Assembly: GCF_009829915.1 (NCBI RefSeq) | Contig: NZ_SZZW01000002.1 | Coordinates: 62,001-126,000, forward strand | DNA from: Pantoea sp. Nvir | Lineage (GTDB): Bacteria; Pseudomonadota; Gammaproteobacteria; Enterobacterales; Enterobacteriaceae | Direction: 5' to 3' | DNA length: 64,000 bases | Shown here: positions 57,752-64,000 of the stretch, in pieces | Layout of the letters: each line of letters opens with the position of its first letter | How positions within the stretch are numbered: position 1 is the first letter of the stretch | Position numbers and translations under genes: made by a program | Notes under the pieces: model-generated | The model's input: only the letters and a program-made list of their open reading frames with translations | What the model was told of the DNA's origin: nothing | The model's database searches: none

Positions 57752-58623
57752 TTTATTGAGTGCAAATACGTATCGCATCATGCTAAATACCCTAAAAATT
57801 TACATTGTTATTCTGGAATAAGATGTTGCTTCTTAAGAAGTCATAAACATATGACATGCTTATCACTAACTAACAGTTACTGCACTAATGTACATTCTAT
57901 AATAAAGAGTTTGATTGTTTTTCCATTCTAGGATTTACCTAAATATCCTCCTCTATTTAAATTAAAAAATTAATATACTTCTATTATATTAATATTATTA
58001 ATTAATAATTAATTTTTAAATATACTCACGTGCAGTCCACATCGATGATAAGCTCACTTGTTTCAATATACTTGGTTATTGACTTTATATAGATACTGTT
58101 GTTATTACATTTAATATTATATAATATATTTATTTTATTTAAAAATTAAAGTATGATGTAGTATCACCTGCTACTGATGGCGGACAAAGAGATCTAGATG
58201 TTTATCTTACTGATTCCAATATTCCTACATATTTTCTTTCCAGCACAATGCAATACTAACTGTCAAGCATGATAATAACTGGAAAGTTATTTTTAAAACT
58301 ACGTTCTGTAGTTCCTGTTAATTAAGAATCGATATGCATATAAGGACAGGTAAGTGATGGAAGAAAGCACTTATTAAGTATTCTGCTGCTTGATCTTAGG
58401 CGAGATAACCCATGCCTATTATATATTTACCATATCGTCTAGAAACACTACTGGGCTCCAATAGAATTAATTCTAGTTTGAGAATATTCAAATAGGTTGT
58501 TTTACTAAAATTAAAAAATAGTCAATAAGTTCACCTAATTGAGGTTATAAATAGGTTACTATTTCACGATCGTTAGAAGTATGAAACTTAGTGCTAAGGG
58601 GAGAGCTCTTTTTATGATGAAAA
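57752..58623. other. Long AT-rich spacer ubiX-pta; argT and hisJQMP lost
   Basis: About 870 bases with no recognised gene. E. coli carries argT, the histidine importer genes and others between ubiX and pta. Confidence 0.5.
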
Positions 58624-60768
58624 TTAGTCTTTCGCCTTCTGCGACTGAATAGCCGTCATAGCAATGGTGTAGATAATATCATCCACTAGTGCACCGCGCG
58701 ACAAGTCGTTGACTGGTTTTCGCATACCTTGTAACATTGGGCCAATAGAGATTAAATCTGCTGAACGCTGCACAGCTTTGTAGGTGGTATTCCCGGTGTT
58801 GAGGTCTGGAAAAATGAAGACTGTGGCACGTCCAGCAACCGCTGAGTTTGGCGCTTTAGACTTCGCTACATCTTCCATAATCGCGGCATCATATTGTAAA
58901 GGACCATCAATCACTAAATCTGGCCGTTTTCCTTGAGCAATACGCGTTGCTTCACGTACCTTTTCTACATCGCTGCCTACACCGGAGTTACCGGTAGAGT
59001 AAGAAATCATCGCTACTCGTGGTTCAATACCAAAGGCTTGTGCTGAATCTGCAGACTGGATGGCAATCTCTGCAAGCTGCTCTGCGGTAGGAGAAGGGTT
59101 AATAGCGCAGTCTCCATAGACTAGCACTTGCTCCGGCAGAAGCATAAAAAATACAGAAGAGACCAACGAGTTGTTTGGTGCAGTTTTGATTAACTGCAAA
59201 GGTGGGCGAATGGTATTTGCAGTGGTGTGTGTCGCACCGGATACCAGACCATCGACGTCGCCGCGCTCCAGCATCATGGTGCCTAGTACTACATTGTCTT
59301 CCAGTTGTTCCTTCGCCACTACTTCAGTCATCCCTTTATTTTTACGCAGCTCGACCAGGCGCTGTATGTAGTGATCGCGTACCGTCTCAGGATCAACAAT
59401 TTCAATGTCTTTTCCGAGTTGGCTGCCTTGTACGACAGCAACTCGCTGGATCTCATTAGGATTGCCCAGTAGTACGCAAGTGGCAATGCCACGTTCAGCA
59501 CAGATAGCAGCGGCTTTTACGATACGAGGTTCTTCGCCTTCCGGGAGGACGATGCGCTTGCATGCTTTGCGTGCTAGTTCAGTGAGCTGATAGCGAAATG
59601 CAGGTGGTGATAAGAGACGCCTACGCTCGGACGCAGCTGTTAGTGATTCGATCCAGTCGACATTAATATAGCTTGCTACATACTCCTGAACTTTTTCAAT
59701 GCGCTGGTAATCATCGCTAGGTACTGCCAGATTAAAGCTCTGTAAGCTGAGTGAAGTCTGCCAAGTATTTGTTTTCACCATAAATACTGGTAGGCCTGTC
59801 TGGAAGGCACGTTCACACAATTTCTCAATGCGGCTATCAATTTTATATCCGCCGGTTAGTAGGAGGGCGCTTATCTCAATACCGTTCATAACAGCCAGAC
59901 AGGCAGCCACGAGTACCTCAGGCCGATCCGCTGAAGTTACTAGCAGCGAACCTGGACGGAAATGCTCTATCATATGTGGAAGGCTACGTGCACAAAAAGT
60001 CACTGACTTAACACGGCGAATGGCAACCTCACCTTCATTGATGATTTCAGCATTAAGATGGCGGCACATATCAATAGCACGCGTAGCAATCAAATCTAAG
60101 CTCCACGGTACACAACCTAATATCGGAAGCGGACTATCGATAAATATCTGCTTAAGATCGATATTATCCACACTTGGTTTAGGAGAATCGTCGAAAATTT
60201 CTGACAGATCTGGGCGTGTGCGACCTTGTTCATCAACCGGTGCATTCATTTTATTGATGATAACGCCGTTGACGTTTTTATTCTTGCTGCCGCCAAAACT
60301 ACTTTGCGTTAGCTCAATACGCTCTTTTAATTGCATAGGGGAATCGTTATCAAGTGTCATCACAAAAACAATTTCAGCATTAAGAGTTTTAGCAATTTCA
60401 TAGTTAAGAGCGTTTGCAAACTGATGCTTACGTGTCGGCACTAGGCCTTCTACAAGCACCACTTCTGCATCTTTCGTCTTTTCATGGTAGCGGGCGATGA
60501 TCTCTTCCATTAAAATGTCCTGCTGATTAGCGCCCAGCAGTGACTCCACGCGCGACATTTCTAATGGATCAGAGGTGGGAATCGACGAGTTTGTACGGAG
60601 CATTAAGGTTATATGGTCCAACTTCTCTTTGTTAGAACGCTGTTGTGCAATAGGCTTCAATACACTGAGACGAACACCTTTACGTTCCATGGCACGAATG
60701 ACGCCGAGACTGATGCTAGTTAGCCCGACACTGGCGTTAGTAGGGATAAGCATAATTGTGCGTGACAC
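58624..60768 (-). CDS. pta: Phosphate acetyltransferase Pta
   Basis: 714 aa, E. coli length. Interconverts acetyl-CoA and acetyl phosphate. N-terminal P-loop-like domain ([15 protein letters not shown]), middle DRTGG domain (around 215-330) and C-terminal catalytic domain ([49 protein letters not shown]). Follows ackA on the same strand after 76 bases that hold a perfect hairpin. The full-length, three-domain form is retained. Confidence 0.97.
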   Translation of the reverse strand: MSRTIMLIPTNASVGLTSISLGVIRAMERKGVRLSVLKPIAQQRSNKEKLDHITLMLRTNSSIPTSDPLEMSRVESLLGANQQDILMEEIIARYHEKTKDAEVVLVEGLVPTRKHQFANALNYEIAKTLNAEIVFVMTLDNDSPMQLKERIELTQSSFGGSKNKNVNGVIINKMNAPVDEQGRTRPDLSEIFDDSPKPSVDNIDLKQIFIDSPLPILGCVPWSLDLIATRAIDMCRHLNAEIINEGEVAIRRVKSVTFCARSLPHMIEHFRPGSLLVTSADRPEVLVAACLAVMNGIEISALLLTGGYKIDSRIEKLCERAFQTGLPVFMVKTNTWQTSLSLQSFNLAVPSDDYQRIEKVQEYVASYINVDWIESLTAASERRRLLSPPAFRYQLTELARKACKRIVLPEGEEPRIVKAAAICAERGIATCVLLGNPNEIQRVAVVQGSQLGKDIEIVDPETVRDHYIQRLVELRKNKGMTEVVAKEQLEDNVVLGTMMLERGDVDGLVSGATHTTANTIRPPLQLIKTAPNNSLVSSVFFMLLPEQVLVYGDCAINPSPTAEQLAEIAIQSADSAQAFGIEPRVAMISYSTGNSGVGSDVEKVREATRIAQGKRPDLVIDGPLQYDAAIMEDVAKSKAPNSAVAGRATVFIFPDLNTGNTTYKAVQRSADLISIGPMLQGMRKPVNDLSRGALVDDIIYTIAMTAIQSQKAKD

Positions 60769-60803
60769 GTTTAGGACCTCGGTTTAGGGAACTTCAAAAA
60801 CGA

Positions 60804-60831
60804 TGCTATTAGCTATTATTAGCTAATAGCA
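60804..60831. repeat. Perfect 12-bp inverted repeat between ackA and pta
   Basis: TGCTATTAGCTA and TAGCTAATAGCA around TTAT, in the 76-base space between ackA and pta. No T-run follows in the minus direction. It might moderate read-through or protect mRNA ends. Confidence 0.85.
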
Positions 60832-60844
60832 AGAATAATAAACA

Positions 60845-62047
60845 TTAGGTGGTAAGACGCGCCGCATCTTGAGCGATCACCAGCTCTTCATTAGTAGGAA
60901 TGACAATGGCCGGACGAGTACCTTTTTTATTAATAAATCCTGATTTGCCGAATCGCGCCTCTAGATTGCGCTCATTATCAATTTCAAAGTTAAGTAACCC
61001 TAGTTTTTTTAGTGATAATTTGCGCACCATGGCGGAGTTTTCACCGATTCCGCCAGTAAAAATAACCGCATCAAGACGACCTTCCATCATAGTGCTATAG
61101 CTACCAATATACTTTGCTAAACGATGGCAAAAAACATCCATAGCTCTCTTTGCATCTCTTTTAATTTCATAGTTATCTTCAATATAGCGACAGTCACTAG
61201 TAACTTCAGTAAGGCCTACAAGGCCTGATTCTTGAGTGAGCATCTTATTAATGGCTGTGACGCTCATACCAAGTGTATCATGTAGATAAAAAATTATCGC
61301 CGGATCGATATCGCCGCTGCGTGTGCCCATTACCAGACCTTCTAGAGGGGTCAAGCCCATTGAAGTATCAACGCATTTACCATTACGCACTGCTGTAACT
61401 GACGCACCGTTGCCAAGATGGCAGGTGATGATATTTAGCTTTTCAACCGGTTTATTGAGGATTTTTGCTGCTTCGTGCGTTACATAGTAATGGCTAGTAC
61501 CATGTGCGCCATAGCGGCGTATGCCATGCTCTTTGTAAAGTTTATAAGGCAGGGCGTAAAGATAGGACTCTTCCGGCATAGTTTGATGGAATGCTGTATC
61601 AAAAACAGCCACATTTTTGTTAGAAAGATGAGGGAAATTTTTTATTGCTTCTTCAATACCTATCAGGTGTGCTGGGTTATGCAGAGGCGCGAAAGAGACA
61701 TTATCTTTGATTCTTTGTACCACAGCCTCAGTAATCACTACAGATTCAGTCATTTGATCCCCACCATGAACAATGCGATGACCAATTGCAGTAATTTGTG
61801 CTGAAATATCAGGTTTTTTTATTAGAATAGTTTTAACTATAAAATTTAAAGCTTCGCTGTGAGTAGCTCCTGCACCGAGAGGGGCTTCGTGTCTTGCTCC
61901 ATCCTGTTTCCACTTAATGCGTGTATCAGGCAGGTAGAATAATTCAGCTAGACCGGAAAGGTGTTCTTCTCCGCTGGTAGCGTTTAACATGGCAAATTTC
62001 AGTGAAGAGCTACCGCAATTTAGAACCAAGACTAACTTATTTGACAT
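60845..62047 (-). CDS. ackA: Acetate kinase AckA
   Basis: 400 aa, E. coli length. Makes ATP from acetyl phosphate. Phosphate-binding [11 protein letters not shown] at the N terminus, GHRIVHGGD, the catalytic His region ([14 protein letters not shown]), [11 protein letters not shown] and [14 protein letters not shown] are intact. With pta it forms the overflow-acetate pathway. yfbV, its divergent neighbour in E. coli, is at best a relic. Confidence 0.97.
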   Translation of the reverse strand: MSNKLVLVLNCGSSSLKFAMLNATSGEEHLSGLAELFYLPDTRIKWKQDGARHEAPLGAGATHSEALNFIVKTILIKKPDISAQITAIGHRIVHGGDQMTESVVITEAVVQRIKDNVSFAPLHNPAHLIGIEEAIKNFPHLSNKNVAVFDTAFHQTMPEESYLYALPYKLYKEHGIRRYGAHGTSHYYVTHEAAKILNKPVEKLNIITCHLGNGASVTAVRNGKCVDTSMGLTPLEGLVMGTRSGDIDPAIIFYLHDTLGMSVTAINKMLTQESGLVGLTEVTSDCRYIEDNYEIKRDAKRAMDVFCHRLAKYIGSYSTMMEGRLDAVIFTGGIGENSAMVRKLSLKKLGLLNFEIDNERNLEARFGKSGFINKKGTRPAIVIPTNEELVIAQDAARLTT

Positions 62048-62928
62048 GAAAGCACCTATTTATTGAAGATAAATAAATATAAGACGGCCCTACTATCTGA
62101 GTAGCCCATGAAAACAAAAAAGAAGGTAGAGCAATTATAAAAATCTTTATAGCCACAAGATTTATAGCTAAAATATTACTTTTATCTATATAATTTTATT
62201 ATATTTTTTAATATTTAGTTAGAGCTTTAGCTGTTTTATTCATTAAAATAGTCTTTACACGCTTTTAGTGCCTTAATGAAGGTTGTGTTAGAATAGGAAA
62301 TTAAGCCTTAAAAAATTAAGGAATAATATCATGTAAATTTGCAGAAATTCGAGGTATATCGTTCTTTCCCATTTTAATTGAGATTTGCCATGTTGATTGA
62401 TTTTGGCAATGTTGCTTGGTGCTACTCTTTCCTAAAACGGCTAGATTTATATAAAAATTTTCGCAAACAAAATGTACGAGTCCTGCTGGGTGAAATAAAG
62501 ATGGTTTTTGCTTAAAGTAATCATAAATATCCAGTAAGATCAATGAGTTGAAATCACAATACGTAATGTCCTATAATATCGAACTAGCATAAAATCATAT
62601 ATATATTTTAAATCATGATATTTATCGTTATCGACACTAATAAAAAATTATAGAATATGATGCTCGTAAGTTATAAACATAAACGATATTAGGTGCGCTT
62701 TAACTCCTGCTTTTTATTTGCTTAACACGCATTAAGAGGCCTGAAGGCAGATGATGAATCATCATGAAAACGCCTCTGCCGTGATACTGTGTGGCTTGAA
62801 TATTCGCTGAATCGCTAGTGATATTTTATGTTCTAGATTTTTTTGGTGATTACGCTGCGCTGTAGACGCAAGAGATTTTTAGAAGACCAAACTTTATCGT
62901 CTGGAGCAATACCACTCATTACCACTCA
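62048..62928. other. Spacer ackA-yfbR with possible yfbV relic
   Basis: No intact gene. yfbU, yfbS and neighbours are lost. A GC-richer patch near 62735-62780 can fold in two competing ways (AGAGGC with GCCTCT, or GGCAG with CTGCC), meaning unknown. Confidence 0.45.
62382..62480 (+). pseudogene. Possible yfbV relic
   Basis: In the place of yfbV the plus strand reads LPC*LILAMLLG and, after a frame change, LFPKTARFI*KFSQTKC. E. coli YfbV has LPMQGLWWLGKR then PLPPAILNWFYEVRGKLQ. The resemblance is short and interrupted by stops. Confidence 0.35.
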
Positions 62929-63531
62929 TTATAAGGACAAATCCTGTGATATCTTATCTAGCGAGATGTTGAAGCTGGGAATAAAGACTTCAACGAAATA
63001 GTCTATTTCTGGCGAGCGACATCGTAGCAGGATTTTCTTGAGGTGCTCTTTAACCACCGAAAAATCGTTATTACCTGCAGAGATTTCCTCAAGACACTTC
63101 AAGTAAGCGCAGAGAGCGTCCGCCTGCTTCACGAGCAATTGTTCTTTTTTGGGGTACTGATTTTTATCCATCAGCAATGGACGGTAAACATCCTGTAGCT
63201 CTTCTGGCAACATCTCGAGCAATTGTTGCTGAGCTATTTTTTCTATTTTTTTGTACTCACGGGCAATTTGCGCGTTATAGTACTTCACTGGAGTAGGTAA
63301 ATCGCCTGTCAGTACCTCACTAACGTCGTGATACAGTGCTAGCATAGCGATTCTATTAGCATTCATATTGCCGTTAAACTTTTTGTTTTTGATCACAGCG
63401 AGTGCATGCGCTACCATAGCTACTTGTAGGCTATGTTCTGAAACATTTTCAGTGCGTACATTACGCATCAGAGGCCAACGGTTAATGAATTTGAGACGGG
63501 AAAGATAGACAAAAAAATGGCTTTGAGTCAT
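62929..63531 (-). CDS. yfbR: 5'-deoxynucleotidase YfbR
   Basis: 200 aa against 199 in E. coli. HD-domain phosphohydrolase acting on deoxynucleoside 5'-monophosphates. Metal ligands His33 ([15 protein letters not shown]), His68-Asp69 ([12 protein letters not shown]) and the later Asp in [15 protein letters not shown] are present, with Glu72 as catalytic base. It stands alone near the window end. Confidence 0.95.
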   Translation of the reverse strand: MTQSHFFVYLSRLKFINRWPLMRNVRTENVSEHSLQVAMVAHALAVIKNKKFNGNMNANRIAMLALYHDVSEVLTGDLPTPVKYYNAQIAREYKKIEKIAQQQLLEMLPEELQDVYRPLLMDKNQYPKKEQLLVKQADALCAYLKCLEEISAGNNDFSVVKEHLKKILLRCRSPEIDYFVEVFIPSFNISLDKISQDLSL

Positions 63532-64000
63532 GTGTTACCCTATTAGTAAATATGGGAATAAAAAGCACTGAGCTCCTCTAGATATTAATAGTATATACGC
63601 TACAGTTTTTATTGAAATTAGATTTATACTGTAAGTACAGTCACATTTACTAATTGTTATATCTAGATCGTCGGCGTATAGCTTACTATAATGATATATA
63701 GTGATTTATTTTTTAAATATATAAACATGTTATGATTTTTATAGCTTATTTAGTTTTACAGACGTAAAGATATATAAAAGCTCCTCCTCTTTCTTATTAA
63801 AGAAAGGTTAAGATGGCCATGATACTTTATATATCATAAATACCGTATCTCTTAAAAATAAAAAGAATGTTTTCTGAGGAAACAAAAATACTCTCTGTTA
63901 AGTAATAAAGAAGACTTCTACAAAATTGGCTAAAATTAGCTTGAGTTAGTTCTTAATTAATGGTTTTAAAGTCCTACTCCATAATACTAACACTCTAAAC
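63532..64000. other. AT-rich spacer at right window edge
   Basis: About 470 bases upstream of yfbR. I see no gene and no clear regulatory site. Confidence 0.5.

Noticed and set aside
62735-62777. GC-rich foldable patch considered as a REP element
   Set aside because: It lacks the REP consensus and occurs once in the window; only alternative short stems are visible.

Overview
The window looks like the chromosome of a gammaproteobacterium of the Enterobacterales in an advanced stage of genome reduction, most likely an insect nutritional endosymbiont (perhaps Sodalis-allied; the exact taxon is inference). Nearly every intact protein is close to its E. coli counterpart in sequence and length. 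Gene order follows the E. coli hda-to-yfbR segment in reverse, with many genes deleted or rotting in place. I count 41 intact protein genes covering roughly 65% of the window, four tRNA genes, and long AT-rich spacers. No insertion sequence, prophage, CRISPR array, toxin or secretion cassette was seen.

Layout. 1-9 kb: an hda relic, bepA, bcp, dapA-bamC-purC and ypfN-dapE. 10-17 kb: ansP (out of E. coli order), tktB-talA and hemF. 17-28 kb: cysPUWA with a cysM relic, the PTS genes ptsH-ptsI-crr, cysK and a cysZ relic. 28-36 kb: zipA-ligA, yfeH, tRNA-Val/tRNA-Lys, gltX, tRNA-Ala and mntH. 37-45 kb: glk, tRNA-Arg, mlaA, sixA, prmB, aroC and a mepA relic. 47-58 kb: fabB, pdxB, a usg relic joined in frame to truA, a dedA relic, accD-folC-dedD, cvpA-purF and ubiX. 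58-64 kb: pta, ackA and yfbR.

Together the genes suggest a cell that still makes diaminopimelate/lysine (dapA, dapE), aromatic precursors (aroC), cysteine from imported sulfate or thiosulfate (cysPUWA, cysK), purines (purF, purC), folate (folC), vitamin B6 (pdxB), heme (hemF), ubiquinone (ubiX) and fatty acids (accD, fabB). It takes up sugar through PTS and/or Glk and keeps outer-membrane upkeep genes (bamC, bepA, mlaA). Regulatory and accessory genes (hda, gcvR, cysM, cysZ, mepA, dedA, usg) are gone or decayed.

No new multi-gene system was found. The points most worth checking are noncoding or degenerative: a tandem pair of perfect long inverted repeats beside the tRNA-Val/gltX divergence, further perfect hairpins in otherwise decayed DNA, a conserved MntR-type operator at mntH, an ATA start at ypfN, tRNAs without encoded CCA, a six-copy 8-bp tandem repeat, trimmed ZipA and DedD linkers, and several readable pseudogenes.
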